A stretch of DNA of 64,000 nt from positions 870,501 to 934,500 of the forward strand of contig NC_084886.1 of assembly GCF_958979055.1 (NCBI RefSeq), written 5' to 3'. The position numbers and the translations under genes were made by a program. Source of the DNA: Alnus glutinosa (Eukaryota > Streptophyta > Magnoliopsida > Fagales > Betulaceae). The notes beneath the pieces are model-generated. The model had not been told where the DNA came from. It did no database searches and saw only the letters and a program-made list of their open reading frames with translations. Shown here in pieces: positions 39,101 through 50,900 of the stretch (its first letter is position 1; the number at the start of each line of letters is the position of its first letter).

Positions 39101-40744
39101 CAAGACTCTACCTAACTACACCCCTGTATAGGGTTATAATTGATCTATATAATCTTGTATATATGCTTGACAATTAACATAATCCGAACTCAAAATGCAA
39201 CATTTAAAGCTGATATTTTTTGATACAATTCACAAATTAACATAAAATTAACGGGTTAATATCAAAAAATTTAATCTTTATAATCTTTTATATTCGTATG
39301 TCGACAAGACTTCAACATGACAAGCAAATAATTTCAAATCGTTGGTGCAAAAGTTAAAAGGAGATTCCAGTAACCATAGTCAGCTGGAAATTGGAGGTGA
39401 TCATTTTGAATAAAATGATGGGTCCAGGATCCTAACTGACGAGCCTCTTTTGAATTGTCCCCCAGTTTAATACTTGTACGTATAATCGTACATGAAACGT
39501 ACGTTTTTTTTTCCCCCCTGGTATTAGCAGCTGTTTTTAACTGCCAAACTAGAAAAGTAGCTTTCATTGCTTCGAATCGCTCAAGGCTTGAACACTTCAA
39601 AGAAACTTCCTCAAAAAGCCCACCTAATGACAACAAAAGATCCGTGTCTTTGGGCATGTGAACCAACTGGCCCTTTTGATATCATCACTCACATAAAAGG
39701 TACCTCTCTAACTCTCATTCTACGAAACTTACAAGGTACAGATTCCACTCTTAGAAGCAAATCTCGCCGAGTCATCGTCTTTATCTACTTTATTCTTGTT
39801 TTAGGGATTCTCCAGGATAAGCATTTTTCTAAGCAATTGAGAAAGGTTTTTTTAATAGAGTCCAATTACTTACTCGGCCATGTCTCGAACAGTTCAAATA
39901 CTTGTTCGGACATGTGAGTTTCATCAAGAATTTTTCACGATTACAGTCGGGCATACTACAATCTTGATAGGGGATTACAACCAATACTAAATGTAGCTAA
40001 TTTTGTACGTGTTTGTCTCAACCAACACTAACATTTATCGGGTAAACTACAAATCTCAAGCTATTGATTGGAAAAATATGAAAATTGACAAATGATGGGA
40101 TGAGAAACCTGGTGGTTGTAAGTTTAAAAGGCAAATAAGACAAGGAGTAGGACAAAAGACCTTCCATCTCAAGCATTTTGAAGAAGGTTCCCTAAACTTG
40201 TAACTCAAAGTACTAACCTGAGGTTTCTTTTCATTTTGTAAAAAGGGTTAAAATTCTTAATATTTTCATTTTGCAAATAAGACAAAAAAATTAAAAAATA
40301 AAAAATAAAAAAAAAATCAAGTTTTCAACGTTGATTGATTTGGTCCTGCCTACTGTAGGAGGCCTATAGATCAAGTTTAGAAACTAGGCCGAAGAGTCGT
40401 CCCCTGGGCCTGGGTATATTTGTGGAGGGCCCGGCCCTGCAAGAGCTGGTTACTATAGTACTATTATTTCAAGGAGTCAAAAAGATGACGTGGATCACTA
40501 TAGTGTCTAAATACCCAATAAAACCTTTTTTCATTAGTAGTCCACAACAAGGCTAGAAGACACAACTAATTTGATCCATTTTGAAACAAATTATTGTTTG
40601 TTTCTAGTTTTAGAACTTTGATAATTGCATTTAAAAAAGAACTCAAGAACATGTATGAATCTGAATTGGTATCTACTTACAACACTAGTAGCAGATACTT
40701 TATAGTATGAATTTAACCATGTATGAATCTGAATTAGTATTTGA

Positions 40745-41065
40745 ATTAGTGGTTCACTTCCATAAATATATATTAAAAAAAAAAATTGTAAAAATTCACA
40801 AAAAATCACCCACGTCAATTTTTCTATATTTTCCCTAAACCCTTATGTAGCTATAGTGTTACCCAATGAATTAAATATTAATAAAAAATGACAAAAAGTA
40901 GAAAAGTAAAAAGAAAAAAAATAATAAAGAAAGAATATTTAATTGATATAAGAAAATATAAGTGAATCTATTGTGGAATTTTTTTTTATAATGAAGCAAA
41001 CAATAATTTTTATCTCAAAATTTAAAGAAAATAATTGGGTATCTGCTTCTAGTGCTCTTAGTAAA
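40745..41065. repeat. Interspersed repeat, copy 2 (MITE-like)
   Basis: It matches 16484-16853 in the same orientation through TTCACAAAAAATCACCCACG, TTTTCCCTAAA, TAGCTATAGTGTTACCCAAT, AAAGTAGAAAAGTAAAAAG, TTAATTGATATAAG and GAAAATAATTGGGTATCTGC to CTAGTGCTCTTAG. The two copies have diverged mostly in A/T-run lengths. The family is non-coding and probably MITE-derived. Confidence 0.65.
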
Positions 41066-41329
41066 GGAGAGTAGCAAATGACATATAATATTGATGAGGA
41101 ACAACCGAAGTATAAAAGTCTCCTACTTATAAGTTTAAAAGGTGAATTGGTATGTTGCAATTGATACAATATATATATAAAAGGATATGCAGATGCGGTT
41201 ATTATTCGCACCTGCACTTACGGATGCGGTTATTATTCACACATGCACTTACGGATGGTGGTTTTGCTATTAGCATTTGCATGGGCAAATAACAGATGTG
41301 GATGGTTAATACCCACCCGCATATACACT

Positions 41330-41640
41330 CTTACTAAAAGCACAACCAACTTCATGATCTTTGAACTAGTAGTGGTGAAGGCATTGGTTACTTTGCATGC
41401 AAAAGATTTCAACCGTGATTTGGTTACAACAAATCTTTTGTAAAGGGTGATGTAGTTCAAATAGTGAATATTGTGAAAGTTAAGGAGCGAAATAGGATAT
41501 ATATGAACAACTAGTGGAGGATACCAGAGGTGTTTCAAATATGTTGCAAAGTTGGTAGATTTGTCACGCCAAAATAGAAGCTAATTTTGTTCCACATATG
41601 CTAGCCAAAGCAGCAATTAAATAGGTGATAGATAAAGTTT
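41330..41640 (+). pseudogene. Decayed RNase H-like (RVT_3-type) segment
   Basis: Plus-strand translation gives pieces resembling a plant RNase H-like domain in order: ALVTLHAKDFNRDL, KGDVVQIVNIVKVKE, VEDTRGVSNMLQ and KIEANFVPHMLAKAAI. These match the family pattern of an alpha-helix with a central acidic GD strand and a final HxxN/AxxLAKxA helix. The pieces lie in more than one frame and stops intervene, so it is not functional. Such domains occur in plant LINEs and in stand-alone host genes; which source applies is unclear. Confidence 0.5.
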
Positions 41641-42806
41641 GCATAGAATAGATTCTTATTTGTATATGTCATATTGTACTATTAGAGCAACTAGCCCTAT
41701 ATTTTTTTAATATGAATGAAGAATGAATTTTTCTCTTAAAAAAAAAAAAAAAAAAGATAGTTACAAGAATGAATAGTAACCAGCTAGGTGTATTAATTAT
41801 ATTTTCAATGAAAGTCTCGCACTTACACCGAGTCCAAACTTAGATTATTATTGAATTGGAAATTGAGATCTTAATGTAAAAATTGCCTAAAACACAGAAT
41901 CTAATCATGATTTATTTGACCAGAATTAGGAGATGTTTGGCATTGCGATTTTGTAAATAAAAAATTCGATTTAAAACTAAATTACAAAAAAAGTATTGTT
42001 TGGAAATACATTTTTAAAAAATTGTAATTTGAAAACACATAAAAATTTACGTTTTCAAATCTCAAATATAGTGGTGTTTTTTAAAAAACTCACGTTTTTA
42101 AAGTCAAAAATAAAATTTTAAATGTCAAACTGCAATTCAACTAAATATTTAACTACATTTTTAAAAATCGTTTTTGAAATCACAAACTTAAACCAACCTT
42201 AATCATATATAACGTTCTCATATGCATTATAGTACCCCAATTAATAGAATCGGACACATTGACTTGTTGACAACAAAAAAAAAAAAAAAAAAAAACTTCT
42301 TGGTTGCTGATTTGTGGAGACAATTGTGAGTCTGAGAAGGCAGCCAGCAAGTGTAAGCGGGTGTTGGATGAATTAAAATCTGGCCCACGAATTTGGGCCT
42401 CGATGACAAATCATAGTAGCAGTCTCAAAACCAAACAAAAAATTAGAAAAAAAAAAAAAGAAAAAAAAAAAGACATAAAATTCAAGAATTCTAAAAGTTA
42501 ATCTTTGTGTCATTCTAACAATGATATAGTTTTTAAAATTACCATTAAACTTGTAATTGATCGTTATTAAATTTTGATCAAATTATAATTTTAAAATCCA
42601 CCCCATTATTAGAAGAAGACAATAAAAACATGTTGAATTACTCGAAAATCATATATGCAAAATGATGTATGAGAAAGGATAACTCATAACTCTAGTCTAT
42701 ATATACAGAATTTTGAGTTGAGGGAGGGGTGGGGAACAACAAAGTTGAAGAAAGTTTCATGCTTTGGGGGGTCTCACGACACCACATGGTACGTGTATTA
42801 TTGCTA

Positions 42807-43356
42807 TCAAGCATATAACAACTCGGGTGGAAGTTCCAGGAGCGAAGAGAGTTGTTGCTGCAAAAATCCAGGGCTTGTTTTAGCCTGCATCTGCACTTCC
42901 TCTCCAAGAAAGCTATCTTGTTCACCGTCCTCCGCCGGCTTGATCCAACCTGAGATTGCCTCTGTGATTTCTTCAACCAGGTCAACAATCACTCCGTCAA
43001 CACCCATAAGGTGTTCCATGTAAACCACCTCCGCCACGTTACTGCAAATACCCAACTATTTTATCATTGAATTGGCAACATTGATCTCAGATCTAAGTAT
43101 TAGAATATTAATTAAATGATTAAATCAACTTGCTCAAGCTTAGTACTGTCAGAGCGCAAAAAACATATATCTTGTCTGGCAAATGGTTGTAATTGTGAAA
43201 TATTTGTTTGAATGGTAGTAAAAAGTGATTGTTGTTTGTGATATAAAGTATAAAAAGGTTTTGAAATTGTTTTATAGAAAAGTGAAAAAGTTTTGTTTTG
43301 TAGTGGATTTTTTTATTTGAATAATAAAAAAATTATTGATGTGATATAAAAAGTGA

Positions 43357-43387
<31 letters not shown>

Positions 43388-43716
43388 TGTTTTTTATTTG
43401 ACTTTTTTTGGGAGAAATGAAAAAAATAAAGGGGAAACAAGAGTTGTTTGCCAAACAAGCTCTAGCAGACTAGCAATTAGCTTACTTCAATTGGCCGTAA
43501 GTTACAAGGGAAAGCTTGGACTCTTTGATTCTAGTCACTGCTCCTGAATTTCTAAAGATGGCTCTGACTTCAGATACAATTCCTTGCAACCCACCCGTCA
43601 AGCACACCTTGATGGCCTCGTCCAATGAATTCCTTCTTATGTCGATGTAAATCTCGGATTCGCCATTTGTGAGGAAGAACACCTGGATTATATCCCTCGT
43701 CATATATTATATATTG

Positions 43717-43761
<45 letters not shown>

Positions 43762-45887
43762 AAAGTGATCTTACAGGGTAGGTGGTCTGCAATTTCCTGA
43801 TCAACAGGGCAGCATCAGGTTGAAAGCTGGAAAAGATGATAGGCCTGTACTTGGCATACTCGTTTACCACCTGTCCCAAGAATTGAATCAAGTAGTGCCC
43901 ATTTCCACAATGCAAAAAACAATATTCAGCTTAAGAGTAAGCATATATACTTGCAAGATTGCTTGAAGAACACGAGTGAGTTCTTCCTCCGTATATACCA
44001 CCTGATCATCAAGCTTCAATTCAATATTGAAACCGATAGAATGTTCAACTTTCTCGAAGGCCTCTTGCAACGTGCATAAAGGGTCATCATTTTCAACCTT
44101 CCACTCAAAGATCTTCCCATCTTTTGTTCTTCTAAAGAGAGGCTTCCCCACCTGCATTTTGACTAACTAACATTTTAAAAAGAAGCAGGCATGCAGTACA
44201 AGGAGAAAAGGGAACAATGACGATCGATAGTTACACTTCCAGGTTGTTTCTGGGGTCCATAAGAAAGAAATTCAGCTTGAGTGAGATCTACAACTCTTTT
44301 CTCAACAATGGCACCCTAAAACGAAGATAGATGATAAAATCAAAAGTTTAGTGCATGTACATAATAGAGTGAGATTTTTGGGGATACAATCAACCTTGTC
44401 TTCAGTGAGGATGAAGCCGTCATGGAAAATGACTGGACAACCATCTTTAGAAACCTACAAAAATAGGTTTCGTTTATAGTTTCTTCTTAAGGTTTCTTTT
44501 CTTCCATCACCCAATAGTAAAAAAGTAAGCCAAACCAACAAAGACAGACAAGTAAACAAATTAGTACCCATAAATTCAGGCAATAATTTAACATTTGTGC
44601 AACAATATATAGTACTAATAATTAATTCCGATGTTAAAGATCAAACAAATGAAATTTGTCATGTTAAAAATTAAAGAAAATAAAAAACCAAAACCAAACG
44701 AAATGTGGGTTACATCTAAACAAATAAATTTAATTGAGAATGACGTGACAATGTCACACAAACGTACAAAAGTGTTTCAGCCTTTTATGATAACCAATTT
44801 AAAATAATTATTAACAGATGAAGTTTTCAAAAAAGTTTCAATTCAGTTTAAAAAATTATCATATGTTTATTAACACGTGAGAATTACATATTTTTTTAAT
44901 AATATATATATAATTCATTTGATTTTTTTTTTTTTTAAATATATATGTTTATCGTATCCTAAAAGAACACATGATAATTTTAGAATAAATTTTTGGAGGA
45001 AAAACTCCATCCATTATTAACATGAAATTACGCTGTTAAGGACAGAAATTACGCAAAATATATCCTGACACGTTGAACAGTTATACACGTGGCCATGAAA
45101 AATCTAAACCGTCTCAACGACAGGTTCGCGGCGAATGGAGACAAGATCTGCAGCTTTTCTCTATTATTAATTAATTATAGGGTATTCTATTATGTAAACA
45201 GAATTTTAATTATTTAATTTTAAAATAAGGTTTAAGATTTTTTCAACCTAATAAATTTTATTCTTTAAAATTTTATAAAATTTTGATCTAATTAAATCAC
45301 CAGCCTTCTCGCTAAATTAATATGTGACACCAAATATGAAATATTTTGCAATTAAAAAGAAAAAAAAAGGGGGGGAATTAGGCAAATGGGCCGCAAACTC
45401 TTTTTTTTTTCTTCTGTTCGTAACATTCTCGGACTTATAAGAACCCAGAAAATAAGACAACGTACGCAGGTTTTTGTCTTTTGTTTTTTTTGTTTTTTTT
45501 TTTTTTATGTTTTTTTACCTGAACGTCGAATTCGAGGAAATCGATCGGCAATTTAGCGGCGGAATTGAAGGAGAGAATCGAGTTCTCTTTAAAGGATTTC
45601 ATTCTTGGGTCCGAGGATTGCAGCATGTTCATTCCGAAGCCCCTGTGTCCCATCACCATAAAATTCGGGGAGAATTCATAGCCACATTTGACTTGATCAC
45701 CATCGTCATCATTAACACCTAAGCACAAAAAATAAGACCCAGAAAATTAAATTAAAAAAGAGACTGTAAAACAAGAAAAAGAAGGAAAAAGTTTCTTATT
45801 CAAGCACTGACCTTTGAGGAACTGGGTGGAGGAGAGGGAAAATGCGGCATTATTGTCAGGGACTTGATGGACGGCTTTGAGAGCCAT
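42807..45887 (-). CDS. GDPD1: Glycerophosphodiester phosphodiesterase, GDPD1-like (8 exons)
   Basis: Minus-strand exons are 45812-45887, 45519-45718, 44395-44454, 44235-44315, 43951-44151, 43775-43870, 43486-43682 and 42807-43041. All junctions are GT-AG and phases sum to 1146 nt (381 aa). The GDPD domain starts at about residue 46: MGHRG (48-52), KENSILSFN (69-77), EFDVQ (88-92) and IFHDG (101-105). HRG, E-N, E-x-D and HD supply the catalytic histidines and metal ligands of the family. Further conserved blocks are GFNIELKLD, IIFSSFQPDAALL, FFLTNG and GLQGIVSEV. The enzyme hydrolyses glycerophosphodiesters to glycerol-3-phosphate plus an alcohol and helps recover phosphate from lipids. Arabidopsis GDPD1 is plastidial; the N-terminus here has no strong transit peptide that I can judge. 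Intron 6 is half (AT)n. Confidence 0.94.
43718..43759. repeat. (TA)n microsatellite inside GDPD1 intron 6
   Basis: About 42 bp of uninterrupted TA dinucleotides make up nearly half of a 92-bp intron (43683-43774). Neighbouring splice sites are intact. Confidence 0.92.
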
Positions 45888-47115
45888 TGCTTTTCTTCTT
45901 CAAAATTACTGAGTAAATTTCAAGATAATTGGACGGGAATTTCGAACCTTGTTCGAAGAGAGTGAGTCACAGACAGGGTGTGGCCCTGATCGAGGGCTAT
46001 GTACAGGATGGGCTTAGGCCTCAAAAGCCCAAAACTAAATAGTCTAATAAATAACATAAGTTTACTATATGGACAAAGTTTTCTTTAAATTGATTTTTTT
46101 TTTCAATTCATTCTACTAAATTTACTATGTAATTCAGTTTAATAAACTTCATTAAAAAAAAAAATATATATAAAAAAAATTAGTTGTCCGCCTAATTTAA
46201 AGAAATTTTTTATCTTAATTAGAAAGGGATTAATTTGGATTGAAATTTTGATAATTTGTTTTAAGAGGAAATTGCGGGGATGGGTCTATATTAGTTTGTG
46301 ATTATTGGAACCAATGTAATTTTCGGCGTTTTCCACGTCGTCCGTGACACTTTACAGCCAAGAAATACGTTAGCAAATGTCTGAAACTATGTCCCCAATA
46401 CGTGTAGCGGTGTAAGAAACAAAATATAAAGTTGTTGTCAAAGCCTTAGCCACATTTTCTCTCGGAAATTTGATTGCCAACCGATCACTTCTTCGTCACA
46501 CAAGTTGGGAAATAAGAGAAGGAAAATAGAAACCCAAGTAAATCTGTGATGTCAAATTCAACCATTTCAAAATAGCAGCCAATCAATTTAATAGCGATAT
46601 TTTAATTAAAAAAGAAAGAAAGAGTGTCTAGATTGCAGTACACGTGTTTAGCATAGATTCTTCTCTAAAAAAGCAACTGTTTAGGGAGATTAAAATGAGT
46701 GGCCACTTGTCCAAAGTGAAGTCCCCACTCCCAGACAGATTTTCAGAAGATGATCATGTATCGCGCACCAACCAACAAGGCGCTTTTTCTTTCTTTCTTT
46801 AATAATGAGCAACTTTCGTGAATCATGCCCTGGCATGCAACAAAATATCCAATCAAGTTAATCAACAATATTCAAATTAAGTTGGCTGGATCAACAATAA
46901 CACCTTTTACAAGACTGAGTTGGCTATTTACTCTGGATTTCCAACAATTTGATATCCCAATTGTTATGACATCAAATGTGAGAGATTAAATTCGCTTAAG
47001 CAAGTGACTTTCTTATTAATTTTCTCACATTTATTATCTGAATTACTACTAATCTAAACAATAAAATTGATGAGAAAGTCTACCCATCTGCTTCCAACTT
47101 AAATGCATGCACGCA
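45888..47115. other. Upstream spacer of GDPD1
   Basis: It contains the GDPD1 leader and promoter and AT-rich DNA. No gene, tRNA or clear repeat was recognised before the retroposon that starts at 47116. Confidence 0.5.
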
Positions 47116-47889
47116 ATTGACGCCCAGACATAGAGTTTTTTTTCCTAGAGAGAGAGCGTTCCTTCTTCAACAAATTTCTTGTCGGGGGACTCCTAGCCTC
47201 TTAGGGGATTTTTGTTTCTCCTGGAATAGATTCGGTGGAGGTTTTGTCTCCTAACTCTTTTGGATTGTGGAGTTTGTTTTGTTGTTATTTCTTGTTTTTC
47301 TCTAACAAGAAGGCTTTCATGTTAGCGTTTGGAGTCGAGGATCGTCTGTTTCCTCGTGTCTCCGGTGTTCTTTCTGGCTGAACCTTAGAGGTGTTATCCC
47401 CGTGTGCCGGATCTGTGACTTTCCACCGGCTTTTTCACGACACGCGCTCCCCAGTAGTTTTCGCCGTCGTCTTCTAGTCCGGTCATCGTTCTCTGGTGGT
47501 CTCGACGTTCATTCCTGCTCGGCGTGTGGTCTGCACACGATGGGGTTTCTTTTCCCGAATAGGCGCGTGGGTCACGCCCTGCTTTTTAGGCCTTTGGTAG
47601 TGGTGGTGGTCGGTGATTTGCGGCGATGTTTTGCTGTTGTGGGAGCTTCAAGGGACGGCGCGTGCAAGGCACGCGCCGCCTCCAGTGACAAATTCTCCTC
47701 CTCCGGTGATGACAGTAATTGTTTTTCTGTTGGTTGTGTTTATTTTCTTGTTTCTCCTGTTTATCAGAGTGTGTCTTGGTAATGCGCAAATGTTTACAAG
47801 ATTAATTTGTTGGCAGTGATTGTTAGATCAGCCATCTTTTCTTTTTTAATGTGTGCTTTAATGTAAGGAGAGACTCAAAAGAAAATATT
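47116..47889 (+). mobile_element. Non-autonomous LINE-like retroposon, copy A
   Basis: A GC-richer block is bounded by an imperfect 13-bp direct repeat, ATGCATGCACGCA at 47103-47115 and ATGCAGGCACGCA at 47890-47902 (12 of 13 identical). It shares motif order with copy B at 49323-50416: GGTGGAGG, CGACACGCGCTCCCC-like, CACGCGCCGCC, TTAGATCAGCCATCTTT, then AAGGAGAGACTCAAA. It ends in an A-rich stretch (CAAAAGAAAATATT) rather than a long tail. The open frames in it lack reverse transcriptase or endonuclease motifs. It lies just beyond the DCI1 stop codon, in the opposite orientation. Confidence 0.6.
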
Positions 47890-47983
47890 ATGCAGGCACG
47901 CATAAAGTGTTGGACATTGAGAAAGCTAGCTTTATTTAATGCTTCAGAAGGAAATAAATAAACACTCTGGAATGCATGCACCA

Positions 47984-50900
47984 TTAGAGCTTGGAGAAAA
48001 CAGGGTTTCTTTTCTGGGTGTGAGCTGAGATTGCCTCTGTCAAATCGTCGGACACCAGCATAGACGAGTTCCAAGTGGCAACATAATCCAACCCTTGATC
48101 CAAAGTCAGGTCCCTACTTCTCAGTAACACTGCTTTCGTCCCGGTCACAGCGAGGGGAGACTTAGAAGCAATTCCTGCCACATCCAGTATCAATTTAGTT
48201 AAACGATCAATTTTGAGCATTGGGCACCCAAACACAGATTCTACCTTTCAATTACTATTCTAACTTTTCCGGTTTCATATTTCCCTTTCTCACAAGAAAG
48301 TTAAAACTTGTTGTAATGCTGCCTCAATTTCTTTCGTTTTGGTCTTCTTATTTTAAAAACGAAAAAGTGCTAATCATATTTAGGGGGTATCGTATGGGGA
48401 CTGAGATAGACAAAATTAAACCAAAAGAAGTAGCAAGGAACACTAGTCACACAAGTATTCTGTCACTGCCAACTCATCTCATTGCGATCTCTAGACAAGA
48501 TAGCTTTAAATTCTCAACATCTATGCCGTTACCAATCCTAACACACCACATTCTACTAAAAGGAAAGAAGCAAATTGATGAGTAGTCTTCTCTTTCGAAA
48601 AAGAATTGTGTTTGGTTTCATCTCTTACACATATCTTGCACATTTTTTTTTTTTTTTGTATATTCATTGTTGAATATGTGGGATCACAAATTCAATGGTA
48701 GATTCATACATCTTCTATACAAAGATGGACAAAAGATGTGCAAAAGAATAAAAGCAAAAACATTTCTCATCGAAAAATACCACTAAATTAGTTAATGGGT
48801 GATCTGATTTATGTACTTCATGTATACATTGATTATGCTATTTTTTTTTTTTTGAATATTTAAACATATTTGATTATTTATAGAAAGAAAAATATTTGGT
48901 TTCAATCTCTTGTATATAGATGGGTAAGAAATGTGTAAAAAAGTTAAAAGACAAATTGTATATCTAGCACTACTTTTTATATATGAAAAATGTTTGATTT
49001 TCATCTTTTGTCCCATTTTATATAAAAAAATAAACAAATCTACTATTGAATATATGAGACCGCATGGAACAAATATGTAGTCAATTCAATAATAAATTTA
49101 CAAAAGAGGGATAAAAAATAGGTAAAAGGACAGATGTGTAACATCTCTGTTTATATATAGGATTGTGTAAAATCAGCGTGTTTCAACCTAGTATGTTTTT
49201 GAATAAAGAAATGCTAGAGGTACCAAATATCTTACCAAGATATGGGTACTAAGATAATGTGAACTTTATTCATTAGTACCAAATTTCTTACCAAAAGTCC
49301 ATATAATTAACAACATATTGTGAACAATTCTTTTTGTCAACGGCCGCTTAAAAAGACAAAAAGGAAAAATCTCTTCCCTCTCTTTTCTCTTCTAGAGCCC
49401 CTCCCCTGTGAGCATGATTTTCACCGGGAGGGGGTGGTTTTCACGCCTCCCCCTCCCAGTGCTGATTTCCCTCTGACTCCTCGTGAATCAAGGTGTTTTT
49501 TGCTCTCCATAAGTTGGTCCAGTGGGGTTAGTTTTCTCCCAACCTCTAGGGTTGTTGAGCTTTTATTCCCTCCCAACTAGATCCGGTGGAGGCTGACCAT
49601 TCCCTAGCTTTTTTGGGCTATGGTGGCTTTGTTTATCAATTTTTCTTTCGTTTTGGCAGGATTGTTAATCTCAAAATATCTTCTTTGGGGAAGTGGCCGA
49701 GCCAAAGTGTCGTCGATGAGATTTTTTGGCCGGTTTTTTCACTGTTTTTCTTTTGATTTTGGAAGCTAGATCTGTACATCTCCGCCGATTTCTGATCGAC
49801 ACGCGCCCCCCAACCGCGTTCCCCGGCGTTTTCCGCCCCTGCCGCCGCAAGCACCAGTCGTATCAGTCGTTGGTGATCGGCGCGTGGTGTACACACGCCT
49901 GGGAGCTCTCTGCTCCTTGGTGCGTGTGTGGTCACGCTCCACCTTTTTTCGGGCCGTGCTTGGTGGCATCAGGTTCTCCGGCATCGGATCTTCGTTTGGG
50001 TGGGTCCGGTGACAGCGCGTGTCCCACACGCGCCGCCGTCCGGCGGTTTTCAGCCCCCTCTCCCACTGCCGGCAACTTGTTTTTGGATTTTCTGCTTTTT
50101 GTGTTTGTGTTTTTTATCTTGTTTGTCTCCGATCTCAACCTACTTGTGTTTGGATCAAATTTTATGGGAATATTTGTTGACAAATTGCTAGATTAGCCAT
50201 CTTTATTTAGAAAATGAGCGTTATTGTAAGAGAAACTCAAATGTCATTCTTGTAAAATTTGTATTTCTGCTTAGGCAGCTGTTTTAGTAAGCTTCTGGCT
50301 TAGAGAGTTGGGGGTCAGGTCCCTTACTTTCAAGTTGTAAGCCTATAGATTGTTTGCAGTATTAATGATAGCACGTGCTATTTTGTTCTAAAAAAAAAAA
50401 AAAAAAAAACAACAACAACAACATATTGTGTCATTTAAAACTGCAATATGCTATATCCAAAAAGCGTCTTCAATAACAGCATTCTAAGATTAAATATTCC
50501 ACTAAGCACTATTTTAATCGATCAACCAAAAAATAAAGTAAAGTAAACAGAAAAAGACAAGCTTACCCTCAGCGACAAGTGTCACTCCTCGATCCATTTC
50601 CTCCTTAGAACCGAATATTCTAGAAACCAGACCCAAGTCTTTGGCATCCGAACCCGAGAACCTCCGACCCGTCAAAGCCAGCTCCATAGCGTGACCGTAC
50701 CCGACTATAGCGGGCAGCCTCTGGAGCGACCCGAGATCCGCAGTGATCGCCAAGTCAACCTCTTTGACCGAGAAGAACGCGTCCTCCGTGCAATACCTCA
50801 CGTCACAGGCGGTTACGATATCGACGCCGCCGCCAATACACGCCCCATGGATGGCGGCAATCACCGGCTTCCGGCACCGCTCAATCGAGGTGACCGCGTC

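Larger units (their letters stand above)
31347..42806. other. Gene-poor spacer between NAC083 and GDPD1
   Basis: No intact gene is supported. Contents are a (GA)n tract (32447-32474), a GAA/GAG-rich run (33237-33269), an unassigned 161-codon frame (35638-36123), copy 2 of the 330-bp repeat (40745-41065) and a decayed RNase H-like segment (41330-41640). Many poly-T, poly-A and (TA)n tracts occur. Segments near 38630-38800 and 39440-39790 are less AT-biased, but I recognised no protein in them. Confidence 0.55.

Noticed and set aside
47402-47782. 126-codon plus-strand frame as a gene
   Set aside because: It is within retroposon copy A, has biased residue use from GC-rich repeat DNA and no recognisable domain.
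49726-50196. 156-codon plus-strand frame as a gene
   Set aside because: It lies wholly inside the GC-rich part of the intronic retroposon, shows no known domain and its counterpart in copy A is not conserved as protein.
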